Shown piece after piece: positions 43,111 through 54,801 of a stretch of 64,000 nt of DNA. The notes below the pieces were generated by a model that saw only the letters and a program-made list of their open reading frames with translations, was not told the DNA's origin and searched no databases. Position 1 is the stretch's first letter. The number at the start of each line of letters is the position of its first letter. Source of the stretch: Plasmopara viticola (taxonomy: Eukaryota; Oomycota; Peronosporomycetes; Peronosporales; Peronosporaceae); assembly GCA_001695595.3 (NCBI GenBank), contig MBPM02000008.1:248001-312000 (forward strand). The letters are read 5' to 3'. The translations under genes were made by a program, and so were the position numbers.

Positions 43111-46101
43111 CTAAATGGGATGAGCTAATGCGTTACTTGACGCAATTCTTTTCTCCCCAAGCTGTTTCACCGTGGACAATTACGCTTTTTTACAAGTATC
43201 CAAGGTTTAAAGTAGTTTGTGGACTTTGTCTCAACATCAAAAGCTCTATGGTCAGTACTCCTCGCAGAGAGGTGGTGACGAGCACCATTTTTATGGGAGA
43301 ACTGCCCACGAGCGCGGCCGTATGATGGTGTGCCACGAATTCTTGACCACTTTAGGTGTGAAAGTGTCAATACATACAGAGTTTACCTTTCGGCAGAGCG
43401 GGTAGAGGATGGCTTGCAAGGCCAGAGACAACGAAGTGGTTAGATCCAGAGAGTCGTAGTAGTTTTGATGGTGAAGGCAAAAAAAGTTGCGGGCCGGCAT
43501 ACGGTCGGCTGTTGATGCTGTTATTTCTGTGATAATCATAATTTGCGGTCGGGGCTTCCTTTATGCCAAGTGGTAAGACTTAAGGAAATGGCCAACCAGT
43601 CATCTAACCTGCCGCAAGAAACGGCAGTATTTAGTAGGCACATAATTTCCTTCTGGATTGAGCCAAGCTATGTGCATTGCAAAAGAAAAAGGGGAGATAA
43701 GCAAGACTTCGCTGCAAATATCTTCGTCCTCGTACCACAGACCGAGCTATAGAGTTTGGCCGGCAACTTATCGCCACAGCTTTGCCCAAACTCAGTGAGC
43801 CATGGACGGTCTTGTTGAATACGAGGCGACGAGCCAATTTTTATAACGCCTTACTGTCGATGAAAGCCAGCTATATGCTGAGGCGCCCACATATCTTGTA
43901 AAAATGCATTGAGTTTAGTGTGCGACCCGAACCTTAAGTTGACTTTATTGACGCTAGTGTGTCGAGTGTCAAGCTACTTTCATACGCAGAGGTGATTACG
44001 GTATGACGCAGAAAGCCTACTGCTGCCAAAGAGAACGCTGACGCAAGATATTATACATTAGTAGCAAGAGCAGCACGGGAAAAGACGCGAGCGAACCGAG
44101 CGCTAGGCCTAGCCAGTTCATTCACCTACGACACTATCTAGCCTGCTAAGGCATGGACACCATCGCAAGCGCAACGAGTACTTAAAGGCTTCAGAGTATC
44201 TGCGCACACACTGCGCAAAGGTGTATTTATTGCGCGGGAGAAGAAAACAGTTACATGCAATGAAGCAAGGTATAGAAAGAAAAAAGATCGGCGCTGTTGT
44301 ACTGTCTCTCTACTCTGAATTGTGATTTTTAATGTAAAAGCAATTGGTACCAATTTGTCTTTAGATGACCAGGCTTAACCTGTATTTTGGCATCGGCCTT
44401 TATGCAAGGCTGGTTCGGATATCACCTTACGTCTATCCAATGCGACCTTACTTAAAGACAGTGTGGTGCCAAGCAAGTGGCGCACAAGCTTATCTGCTTG
44501 TCTTATGAAATAGTGCATTGGCTAGAGCAGTACCAAGACACTGCTGTACAAACACTCAGCTGGTACTGACATTTAAATTAGCAGTTATTTGACTTTTTTG
44601 TTTTGAAAAAATAAATCAATCAATAGCCATGATCTGTGCTTATATTAAATCGACACCGCCTTACTTCGGCTCACAATTCAATTTAACATACCGCATTGTG
44701 CTGCTGTCTTACGCAAATTCTCGTCATTAAAACTTTAACTTGAGCTATAAAGTCCGGTGAATAATACAAGCCTAGGTGAAACCTACCGAGACCTAAAAGG
44801 TATCAATTATAGTTTAGTCTTGTGTTTTCAGTACCATTTTCCAGCCCCGTTGCATCATTTTTGTGCAGAGAACACGTTGTACAGGAGAAGCCGCCTCGAT
44901 AAAGTTAACATGAATCACGAGACGCCATATGAAGTAGAACCTAAACACAAGTGATGTATAAGTAACTGTCATATCTATGTATCATTTTACTTGTGAAGCT
45001 TACTCAAGTTCACGTCCTTGCGCGAGCTAAATCGGAGTCACTTAGACAATGCAGCGGCTGTATGTATGCGGAATAGCCCATTTGTGTTTTTGTTGATAGG
45101 AAATAAGGGTGAAATCAAGGTCTCAAATTATCGTATAGAATTTTCATCTCAACGGGAAGTTTTCTCACACGACAATCGGAGGCAAAGCAGGTTACCTATT
45201 CGTCGAATGTTGAGGAAGAATACGTGCAGATGGGATACAAAAGTTATCTGGCACGAGAACTTCTGAAAATTAACATAGTGAAGAGATCAATAATATGACT
45301 TGGATGGCTCCATGACGAAACAAGTTAAACGGCTTGGAAAAGAAAACAAAAGATGGCATCGTGCGCGTTTGCGCAAGACTATGACCAGTGCGACGAGGAA
45401 AATAAATAGTCTCTATACGGTTGGCATCACTGAGCTACAGTTCGGTCGTGAAGGTGCCACAGGATTTTCTTCTCGCTAGGTAAAGCTGTCAGGAACTGCG
45501 AATGCAGAATCTCCAAAAATCTTATCCATGGATGCTCAAGGTTTCTCCAGGAAATGGCTTTGTCTAAAGGAAGTTTTTCGCCCTGGAACCTACCCCATTA
45601 AATTTAAACTCCATGTACAGGTGGCTCGTTTTGAGATACTGGTCTGCTCGAGTACATCTTGACTAACAATATGCTAAATCTCTTTCTTTGTTTTGACTTT
45701 GGAAGCAGCTCTACGAGCCAGCCATTGGTCTTTAAGTAATTATCCCCCGCAGCAAAAGAGCAAAGATTCGGTGCCGGGGCACAACGAGTCCTTTTTGTGG
45801 CACATGCTTTTTATGAAACGTTCGAGAATAGGAAAACGCTTTGCAACTGTTGTGTACAAAGCTATAAGAAGATGCTCTCTCAGCTTGCACATCCCAGCAG
45901 CTCCAGCATAGTAAACATACAAGAATGTGCTATACGTGATAGTGACGTTCCCCCTCGTTATCGTAAAGTGGCGAAGAATACCGTTTTCCTTACATCTTGC
46001 GGCACACCGCATGCACTTAGCTACGATGTTGCTTGCTATTGACATTTGAAGAATACAATTTAGGAGCTGGCGAAGACTGTTTGCTTCAACATATATTGTA
46101 T
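43111..46101. other. No gene recognised
   Basis: Short unrelated open frames only. No domain, RNA gene or structured repeat was identified. Confidence 0.4.
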
Positions 46102-46411
46102 TGTATTACGTTATCGCGTTGCCAGGTTATGCACGTGCTGACTCAGTCTGGCTAGTCCACGGCATAGAGTGGTGTCCGCATACGTCGGGTCTCGTTCGGC
46201 GGGCAGTGCAGCCAGCACCGAGGTCGTGAGGGTCTTTCATTATTTGTTAAGCTCTGACTTGGTAAGAGCCCAGGTGGCGCCCTGATGCTAGAGACCGTCG
46301 CGTCGAGGGTGGGACTCGTTAGAGACCTGCAGATGCCCGAGAGCACCTGCCCGAAGCGCGCGAGCATTTAGCCCCCGCGCTTGGAAGGAGGGCGTCACCC
46401 CAACCTTTTCC
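46102..46411. mobile_element. GC-rich TIR element, copy 2 (left end present)
   Basis: The left terminus at 46102-46139 (on the plus strand ends ATGCACGTGCT) is followed after about 10 bp by the core 46150-46411. The copy ends abruptly at CCAACCTTTTCC, the point where copy 1 continues toward its right terminus. The minus strand of the core opens with MLARFGQVLSGICRSL in both copy 1 and copy 2. Confidence 0.65.
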
Positions 46412-47641
46412 CGAAATTCAACATATATACGGATCTAAAATTAAATTCGTTTAGTTAACACTTTGAGCTCATGTGCCCAATTACTTCCGTACACCTTAAG
46501 CTTTTCATAGCTAGGAACATACTTGTGATACAAAAACGGATTCAAAGTGCTCGCGAAAATGCAGTGTGCGATACACAGTCTTGCAAGCGTGTGGCTCAGT
46601 CGAGCCCAGCGCATGCAGGGTACCTCTTCGGTACACCGGTAATCAAGTCAATGGCTCGCGAGCCAAATTCAAAATTTGTTAAATAAGGCGTTTACTTTCC
46701 TCATACTCTGATGCCGAGACCGATGGGTCGTAGTCGATTATAATGCATTCGGCCTTGCTAATTTTGATCAGTGGACAACCGACGTGCACGGTACCAACGG
46801 GCTTCACAAATGACTGAGCTGTCATCGGCAGAAAGAGCGTACTTACGCTCATATATCGCGTGATACTAAAATACTTTGAGTCATATATAGCGTGATACTC
46901 AAACACTTTGAGCTTGGCTCGTATTCAATGAAACATTGTCTGTGGAAGTCTCCTACGACGCATAAGGTGCAGGCAACGAGAAAGCCGGTCTTAAATTGGA
47001 ACGAGCTTAGTAGATCATCCAGCTTGTGGTAGTCAGTTTCAACAAGAGGCTCGGGTTATAACGGTGATGTCGGCTAGACAAAAGTTTTCAAGGTTAAATC
47101 CTGGGATGAGGTCGGTGCAACGGGATACACAAATTAAAATTAGTTGGTGTAACTACCCTATTGTGTGACACAAATCAACCCTACAAGGTTTTTTAATAGA
47201 TGAGTCTCAAAAATTCAAGATATACGAGTTTTATAATTAAGACTAATAATTACTGAGCGAAGATTAGTGACTGACTTTAACTCAAGTGATTCTAGGTAGA
47301 TTGGAAGATTAAAAGCGCGCCTTCAGCTGCATCAATATTATGGTTTCTTGCACAATGATTTCATACGTTTCATCGGCCTTCTTTCTGGCCTTCTTCGGGA
47401 ATCAAGCATTGTCAATGCGCTTGATGTGGACTTGTGGCGCCACACAAGTAATTTTTTCTCTATGATAGCACTGCGAGCTGCAAATTAGTAAGCAGCTCGC
47501 TGATAATTAAGTTTCCTCATTTTGGATGTGTCCCAGCGTGATTTCTGACCTTTGCATATTTTGACACCGCTTAGTGAGAAATATTACTTTCTTCTATAAT
47601 TTTTTGTTACTTTCTGGAAGCATCTTCTCGATTACAAGACA
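46412..47641. other. No gene; small tandem duplication
   Basis: No gene recognised. A 32-bp unit beginning TCATATAT.GCGTGATACT is repeated directly at 46849-46880 and 46881-46912 with three differences. The last few hundred bases are the 3' flank of the SS18-like gene. Confidence 0.45.
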
Positions 47642-48188
47642 TCAATTATCCGGAAGGCCCGTATGCGGAGGTGCACCCATCTGCATCGAAGTCATACTTT
47701 GCTGGGGCATCTGCATATTGTGCTGTAGCAAGCCTTGTTGGCCCACTGCCAAACTCTGATGCGACATCGTCATACTTTGCTGTGGCACGATCATGCTCTG
47801 TTGTGCCATCGCCATACTCTGATGAGGAATGTTTTGCTGCTGCATACCCTGCTGAGGCATTCCTTGTGTCGACGAATTCACTCGCTGCATTTGCGTGGAA
47901 GACATCATGTTGTAGCCTTGGGGAGCCATCTGAAAACCTATATTTGGCGTCATGACACTTCGATTGTCTGCGTAGCTGCTAGCATTACTCATGCGGACTG
48001 ATTGAGGCATCGACCCGCTGCCAGGAACGCCGTAAGGCATGCCATTATTTGCAAAGCGCTGCTGTTGCTGCTGAGCCATTGGATTTATATGTGCATATTG
48101 CTGAGCCATCATTGGATTTATCCGGGCTTGATATTGAGCCTGAGCATACGCCTGGGCCTGCGCCTGCGCCTGAGCCTGAGCCTGAGCT

Positions 48189-48229
<41 letters not shown>

Positions 48230-48230
48230 T

Positions 48231-48313
<83 letters not shown>

Positions 48314-48906
48314 TTGAGCCTGAGCTTGAGCCTGAGCTTGAGCCTGAGCTTGAGCCTGAGCCTGAGCTTGAGCTTGAGCCTGAAGGCGTGCTTGATTTTG
48401 CACCTGAGCTTGTGCTCGCGCGTGCGCCTGCATTTGAGCTTGAGTCTGGGCTTGGAATTGAGCTTGATTAGCCATTGGCATCTGCATCATTCCTGCTCGA
48501 GCATACTGCTGCTGCTGAGCAATCTGGGGCTGTCCATAAGCCTGTGGTTGTCGTGGGGACGTATCCGAAGATTCATCTGCCCACTTAGCAAGTGTCATAA
48601 GATTCTTATTCAGATTCTTGCGCTTCTTGTCCAGCTTCTCCGTAAACTCTCCGAGCTGTGCTGTGCCTTTTCCGTGTTTTATCTGTGTGTTGAGTTCAAT
48701 GATCTCCACAATAAGACTAGAGTTTTCGTCCAGCATGGCCTACAATTATCATCCAAACTTCGTCCATTAAGAACGCGAACAAAAGCCAGCAAGCGGGTAG
48801 ATTAATGAACCTGAATTTGCTCTGTACTGATCTGCTTGGACTCCTGGGGCTGCTGCTGTGGCTGTTGAAACTGCTGGGGCACCGCATAGGCCCGATTCAC
48901 GGACAT
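47642..48906 (-). CDS. SS18/SSXT (GIF)-like transcriptional coactivator with Ala-Gln tract
   Basis: Exon 1 (48811-48906) and exon 2 (47642-48739), with a 71-bp intron, give 397 aa. The N-terminal SSXT domain spans the splice: ISTEQIQ then [19 protein letters not shown], followed by [20 protein letters not shown] and MTLAKWAD. This matches SS18 and plant GRF-interacting factors, which join SWI/SNF remodelling complexes. The rest is low-complexity: Gln/Met-rich flanks around about 40 Ala-Gln dipeptides (about 48150-48385), then repeated MxQQSM blocks to the C-terminus. The start at [13 protein letters not shown] was chosen as the first ATG after a spliceable, Gln-rich stretch; ATGs further upstream are in frame. 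Head-to-head with the gene at 49030. Confidence 0.85.
48150..48385. repeat. Hexanucleotide (TGAGCC) array
   Basis: About forty nearly perfect 6-bp units, with occasional TGAGCT and TGCGCC variants, inside exon 2 of the SS18-like gene. On the minus strand it encodes alternating Ala-Gln. The variants are mostly synonymous (GCC/GCT-type changes), so the dipeptide is preserved. Confidence 0.95.
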
Positions 48907-49029
48907 CTGCGTTGTGGTCGTTGCCTCTGTCTTACGCTCGAATTTGGACGTTGTAATTGGATAAAATCTCATGACCATGCATGATTGGCTGGAAAGAAGA
49001 TGCATGCAATCCGTTAATTTCACGACTTC

Positions 49030-49506
49030 ATGCAGCGTTTCCTCCGACTAAGCGCGGCCGAGGCCGAAGCCGCGATGAAGCCGCGTTTGGTGGAGGGCAA
49101 ATGGAAACAGCCAATAATTTCCGGTCGTAAAATTGCCATGGTGAAGAAGTATGCATTGCGCAACGGTCTTATGGGCACATGGGAGGAGGGTAAAGGTGGC
49201 TGGCTCGAGACCTGGGACCGACCCCAAAAGCACCATGTGATGCGGCCGTGTAAAGGACACAAGAATCAGCGCAACGAGTTTGAGCGGTGAGTGTATTGAT
49301 ATGATAAAATTCACAATTTTATTATTGCAGCCGTAAGCCTGACTCTGACTCGGTTTGTGTTTCTTGTACACGAGAGTAGCGTCGAAAGCGTGCAGGCGGC
49401 ATTGGCAGCAATGCCCAGCAAAATTGCAGATCATAAAAAGGCGGTCAAACAGGCTAAACCGCTAAAGGGTCTGGACAAGTGGCTTAACGAAAAGGATCCA
49501 TATTAA
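49030..49506 (+). CDS. Small basic protein, possibly mitochondrial ribosomal (mL59-like)
   Basis: Exon 1 (49030-49286) and exon 2 (49380-49506) join across a 93-bp intron to 127 aa. The alternative acceptor inside that interval leads quickly to a stop. The protein is Lys/Arg/Trp-rich: PRLVEGKWKQPIISGRKIA, VKKYALRNGLMGTWEEGKGG, ending LKGLDKWLNEKDPY. The 'W..P.ISGRK.A..KK.AL..G' pattern recalls mitoribosomal mL59-type proteins, but I cannot confirm the family. No signal peptide or membrane helix. It starts 123 bp from the SS18-like start on the other strand. Confidence 0.65.
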
Positions 49507-49916
49507 ACGTATAGGTGAAGGTTGAGGTAGAGCGGCAGGTAGAGCGGCAGGTAGAGAAACAATGAAATGCATCTTTTGCTTTACGAGCGAAAAGATCATT
49601 GTACGAATATTGTTGGTCTTGTTGCGGTAGTAAATATGCACTTGAACAAGAACATGCTTATAATAGGAGCTGAAAGCCTAGGTTTGGTGGAAGGCGTATT
49701 TTTAGTCGCGAATTGTCCACAGATTTAGACACGGACACAGCATGAAATGCAGTATCGTTCCCGTAAATGACGAAGGAAGCACGGATTACTTTCTTAACAA
49801 GACGAACAAGCCGCGTCAAGGATCAAGAGGTATTTCTTTTACGACTACCCGAGGCAAAATTTGGTGCGCCACAATTTAGGTGATCAAATATTAAAGAGTA
49901 ATCGGCGTCTCACATT
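49507..49916. other. No gene; short 12-bp repeat
   Basis: 3' flank of the preceding gene. GTAGAGCGGCAG is repeated in tandem two and a half times near 49530-49555. Nothing else recognised. Confidence 0.45.
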
Positions 49917-50297
49917 GTGCAATTTTCCACCAGGCTGACACTTGTCGTTAACTTGGCAATTATTGTCACATTTATTTTTGTGAGTTCCTCTCGCTTTTCG
50001 TCTTTGAATGGAGACGTTTTCGCACTCGAGCAAGGGGACCGTTCAAAAAATAATTATGTCAAGCAGGGCGTCTCTGAAGTGGCTAAAAACATATCGAAGA
50101 GAATGAAAGAACCGCTCAAGCATGATACGATTCACACTCAAGGTCACACAAAACTCTCAAGTGCTGAAGTGTCCGTTGCATTGGATACTGAATCCATGTC
50201 GACAGGTGCACCTAGCGGATTCGGTGGACGCTCTAAAGAATTTGCTGCAGTGCTAGCCGGTAGCGACTCTGACCATTCTGCTCCGTGTCCACATTAG
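49917..50297 (+). pseudogene. Secreted-protein-like frame without ATG
   Basis: An open frame of 126 codons begins with a typical signal-peptide pattern: a basic residue, a hydrophobic core (LTLVVNLAIIVTFIFVSSS) and small residues. A hydrophilic Ser/Lys/His-rich chain with a single Cys near the C-terminus follows. It resembles small secreted oomycete proteins in layout. No RxLR, dEER or LFLAK motif is present. The first codon is GTG; the next upstream in-frame codons reach a TAA at 49899-49901 without any ATG, and there is no Met in the signal region. Either the ATG mutated or an upstream exon was missed. Confidence 0.45.
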
Positions 50298-50704
50298 ATA
50301 TATAAAAGCAGAAGACGATTCGCTATTCACCATTCGGCAGTCTTTAGCTAAAATGTTAACACGGAGGGCTTCGATAATTTAAACTGCAGATGCAATTGCT
50401 TGCTGACAAGTGCAATGAGTTTCAGCTCGTCTAAAACTTTGGCATAAAGTTATATTTCCACGCTATTTCGATGCTATGCTCCACCCCATGATGCCAAAAA
50501 CACTTCTTGATACTGTCTAGAGCCATAAGTCCCTTCTATTACAAAGATAGGATACGCTATTACATATGTGCATCGTAAAACCTCACAACACTAATCTTTT
50601 GATTCTCCCTATAACCCATTGTGCACTAAAATTAATTAGGCCATTCGGCAGAAAATTGTATAATTTCTGGTGGTATTGTATGTACTTTATCATGCAAAAC
50701 AATA
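50298..50704. other. No gene recognised
   Basis: A+T-rich, no domain. It runs into the tandem duplication. Confidence 0.45.
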
Positions 50705-51116
50705 TACCAACAGGGTCACAATACCATACAAGTCCCGCGATCTTTCCAACATAAAGAAAAATATCTAAATATGAAAAATCCGCAATAAAGCAGGATATTG
50801 TTTAATGGCCGCTACCTATTGCATAAGTAATTGTATCCTGGATAGTACTTCCAAAATGTATCCACGCAGGGATCATCTTGAAACATCTTAATAAAGCTCA
50901 CTTTACATACCAATAGGGTCACAATATCAGTGTGTACCATACGAGTCATGTGATCTTCTAACTTAATGAATAATATCTAAATCTGAAGAATTCGCAAAAA
51001 TGCATATTGTCTAATGGCCGCTACTTATTGCATAAGGAATTGTATCCTAAATAGTACTTTCAAAATGTTTACCACGCAGGGGTCATCTTGAAAAATCTAA
51101 ATAAAGTTCACTTTAC
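50705..51116. repeat. Tandem duplication of a ~205-bp unit
   Basis: Unit 1 starts at 50705 (TACCAACAGGGTCACAATA) and unit 2 at 50908 (TACCAATAGGGTCACAATA). Both contain AATGGCCGCTAC.TATTGCATAA and end AATAAAG(C/T)TCACTTTAC (50906 and 51116). Point and indel differences are scattered, so the duplication is not recent. Confidence 0.85.
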
Positions 51117-51179
51117 GTTTGGTGTTGGTACTAGAATAGCACTAACTTCAACAGTCAGGCAGAAAGCGACCTGCATTTC

Positions 51180-51560
51180 GCATTGGCTCTATGAGTCAGG
51201 GACTCAATCTCACGTTTTTTCTTAAGCAAATGGCAACAAGAGCCCCGCTGCACCTAGTAGTACTTGTGGTCATTATACATCCGAGTCGTTTGAAATGATT
51301 GTCGGTGAGAATGGGACACTATGCTCATTTGCTTAAGGGCATGCGAGTCTGGCTGTATAAAGCGCCGGTCTTGCTTGGACCCGAGGGGGAGCACATTTGG
51401 TTGCACAAGGACCTGACGCGATCAGTGCGCATCGAATTGCGTTTTGCATTTATATAAACGCTCTGTTAAACTATCTTCAGAAGAATATGATAAAGTTGTA
51501 TGTCAACGACGTCTTTGCCAAGGGCGGATGACCCGCTAAATCACACTTAGAGTGGATTGT
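51180..51560 (+). mobile_element. Degenerate gypsy reverse transcriptase fragment
   Basis: Plus-strand translation around 51480-51555 gives YLQKNMIKLYVNDVFAKG, a stop, then KSHLEW. This corresponds to the gypsy RT block 'VYLDDVFVFSK..EEHLxHL', with the catalytic YLDD changed to YVND. Upstream, a G+C-richer stretch contains KDLTRSVRIELRFAF. Confidence 0.5.
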
Positions 51561-54500
51561 ATGCCTTCAATCTCGGTGGGAAGGCAGGAGAGTAAATCTG
51601 TGTGTAATATCTCAGCTGTATCTAAGCTTCCTCCCTATATGAATTGTAGGGTCAGCCGACGCAAGTATCTTCGCCGCTCAGCTTTGCCTACCTTTGACGC
51701 TCAAACATCACGAGGAAGTATAGGCGGCCCGTCCAGTGGTCCGGTCGTTAAGGTATAGAGCTTTTGACTATGATAACGCCAAAAGCACTTTGCCTTGATG
51801 CCTCAATCTGGATATCCCGAGACTAGAGCATCAAGATTTTTGGGTTTATTTTGAAGCGCTATGGCACGAACTTTAAATTGAGTCGGTCAGCGAGTTGGAC
51901 ATCAAAATTGGAAATTGACACCAATAGTGCTGAGGAAAGGCGTCCGGAAATGACTTGGCGCAATTGCCCCGAGCTCTTCTCGTAGGAAGCAGCACTCGCT
52001 GTATACCGATGATGCATGGTGACGTGAGGCTAAGGTAGTATAAATGAGACCATGCAACTGCGCGTGGGGTTCACTCAGCGAACCTGCATAACACAGCATT
52101 CGCTTCGTGTCACGGGTAACATGACTCGCTCTAAACCAAGCTAAGCCCTATATTTTAGCAATGCTTGTAAAACGCAACACACAGCGCATACTACATATCA
52201 TGGGCGACACAGCCAGTATAAGGATAACGAAGAATGGTACATGGGGAGACAACGTCATAGTCTTAGCACCTTAAAAGCATAAGCGATCCTGTCATTCTAT
52301 GTGAGACCTCTAGCATGGTTGATGAGTGGCGGCAGATCAAAACTGTTTAAATTGTGCCCTGATTACTCTGTCAACGAGTTTGCTAAGACGAGGCCTCTTC
52401 GCAGCCTAAGCGGTCAAAGGGCCGAGCATTTATCCACCAAAGCTCCCACGGCATCCATCATCAAGGTGTCGGCCGACAACCGAGCAACTAAAGCGGTAGG
52501 CACAAAGCTGGGTCGGGAACTCTTTCGGAATTTCCTTATCTAAAGTAACTCCTGGAGAGGAGCTACACTTCTCGCTTTTCATCTACGGCTCAAAGCCAAC
52601 CCTTGTTATCGACACAGCCCTAAACACAGAGACCGGGCTACAAAAAAGGTATCTTTGAAAGCCAAAGAAGCCTTTTCCAAAATTAGCTTGCCATTAGTAA
52701 GTGGCCCGAGCAACTGGCATCCTTCTTTGCTTTGTGCTCGGCCAACACGTGGACCGTACCAAGAAAGACAATAGTGATGAATAACGCTTGCTCTTTTTTC
52801 GGATGAGTTTATAAATAGTTGGGAAGAATGTTGCAGGCCGCTACATTAAAACCGATCTTATGCGCTGAAGCTGGGTTTCCCTAAAAGAAAACCGTGGATC
52901 CCGGTGTACAGCAGGGCTTACGTGACCATTTTGCCTGGAGGACGCGAGAGTCAAGCCATCTGACCTTTGTTTTGCCCTGAGAGCGAGTGTGAGTCATGGG
53001 TCTCTGTCTGCCTGACACTGAGGACTAGTATTAGCCTTAATACTGAGGCTCATTCTAGCCCTTTATTTCCGAATGTGAGCTAAGCTCTATTCTTTATTGA
53101 TAAAACTCTAAGTAATTTACACTTTCTATCTAGCAGAGTATTTTTTACTAATATGCATCAAACAAAAGTAATGGGATTATATATATTTTTTCTGACAGCT
53201 CCTAAGAATCACGTTCTGTACGAGTTATCAAATCCCACATACTGGCGCGCCACACACTCAATACGTGTAAACTTGTTAAGCTCCCTCAACAAAGCTTTGG
53301 TCTTTTCGAGCCCACAAGATTCAAGATTTTTATCCAGAAATTCCTGTCTGTGACTTTTGTCACTTCACAATAGCGCAAAAAAAAGTGAACGTTAGATTTT
53401 AGACATAGGCCTCATGTCATTCTACCAGCACCTTGTCAATTGTCGAAGTCTAGACCAGACAGCAGTCGTAGGACACACTGTGTAAATAAATATATACGAG
53501 TTTAAGTACGCTATACCTTTCAATGACGAAGTGATTGCACGTGAAGCACACATGTGCCACACCCGGATCGTTTCTACTTGAAGTGAAGAAAACAGTCTAA
53601 TGACTTTCAGCTTGATATCAAAGGTTAAAGATGACAAGCACTCCACTATCGAAGCCTACCTCAGCTCGTTAGCCTGCGCTTCGTGACCTCGACCTGAATC
53701 CTGTGGATGGAGCCCTGCATGCACCGCACTCGAAACAATGATTGTGTGTGTCACATACCGCATTATCATGATCATCCAGTACTCTCACTGCGCACTTAAC
53801 GCGCTCCGTGCCTGCTTTTCGATTAAGCGCTCGTGTCTGATAGTCCAATGCTCATAGCAGCAATCTGGATGCGGCACAAGGACACGAGGTGCCGTCACGG
53901 CGTAATACACCTTGCTTGATTTCATATCGGCGGACAAGCGATAAAATAAGTCGGTTGTAATCGATGAAGAGGTACTATGGTTGGCTAAAGCACAGAAAAT
54001 CCGGCCCCAGCGAACTTATAGCGTGAGGAATGTGCACATCTAATAGCTAGATGTAAGCTTTGCAAAAATAGTTCTATGCAGGATGTTGTGCTCGTCTGTT
54101 GACTCAATGAGCAAAGGCTCGCTGACGGTACTATCAGTCTTATTGGTGATATCCATGCCCCATGAAATGTCCGAACAGTACGCTTTTAGCTGCTGAGTAC
54201 AAACTCACAAGAAGCTACAGTCTCTGCTTAGTCATCGCAATATCTTCAGCGAAGTCGATGTGCGAGAGGAGCGCTATTTCAGCACTACTTCGCACGACTA
54301 AAGAATCGCTGTCGACCGCCAGCAGCTGTTCTCCTGCAATTTTTTGTCGACAAGATCATACTCACATGAGCACTCCTTCTTCTGTGGCCACTAAGAACCT
54401 CAACATGATTTCTCCTTCTGGTCGGAGTGCCATCAATTATTGTGGCGGGAAGCATAAACTTCTCGCAGACGCTGATTTTACCACCATCAAAAGCGAAGAT

Positions 54501-54659
54501 CGCTTACATCTTACAAGGTACGGGTTTTCGATCCTGTGGACGATGTCATGCAAAAATGCGCTTTACTTGGTAGTGACACTTGCCTTCGATATAAAATTAT
54601 GGATCGGAATACGATTTCCCAGCATCACCTTGTGCTCTTCGATCTTATGTCCTCCGCGA
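51561..54659. other. No gene recognised
   Basis: Retroelement-like debris. The frame at 52301-52543 (80 codons, Arg/Lys-rich) and the minus frame at 53422-53646 show no signal peptide or domain I can name. Confidence 0.4.
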
Positions 54660-54801
54660 AGCACCGAGGTCGTGAGGGTCTTCCATTATTTTGTTTAGCT
54701 CTGACTTGATAAGAGCCCAGGTGGCACCCTGGTGCTGGAGACCGTAACGTCGAGGGTGAGACTCGTTAGAGACCTGCAGATGCCCGAGAGCACCTGCCCG
54801 A
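54660..54801. mobile_element. GC-rich TIR element, copy 3 (core only)
   Basis: Matches the middle of copies 1 and 2 from GCACCGAGGTCGTGAGGG to CACCTGCCCGA. Neither terminus is present. Confidence 0.7.

Noticed and set aside
48002..48805. Long plus-strand frames encoding Leu-Ser or Pro-Glu repeats
   Set aside because: They are antisense and shifted readings of the hexanucleotide array in the SS18-like exon; they have no domain or independent support.
52301..52543. Possible RxLR effector (RPLR tetrapeptide)
   Set aside because: No signal peptide precedes it, no dEER follows, and the flanks look like decayed repeat; a chance tetrapeptide.
54162..54698. 178-codon plus-strand frame as a gene
   Set aside because: No recognisable domain, and its last 13 codons are inside the third copy of the TIR element, so it is a chance fusion.
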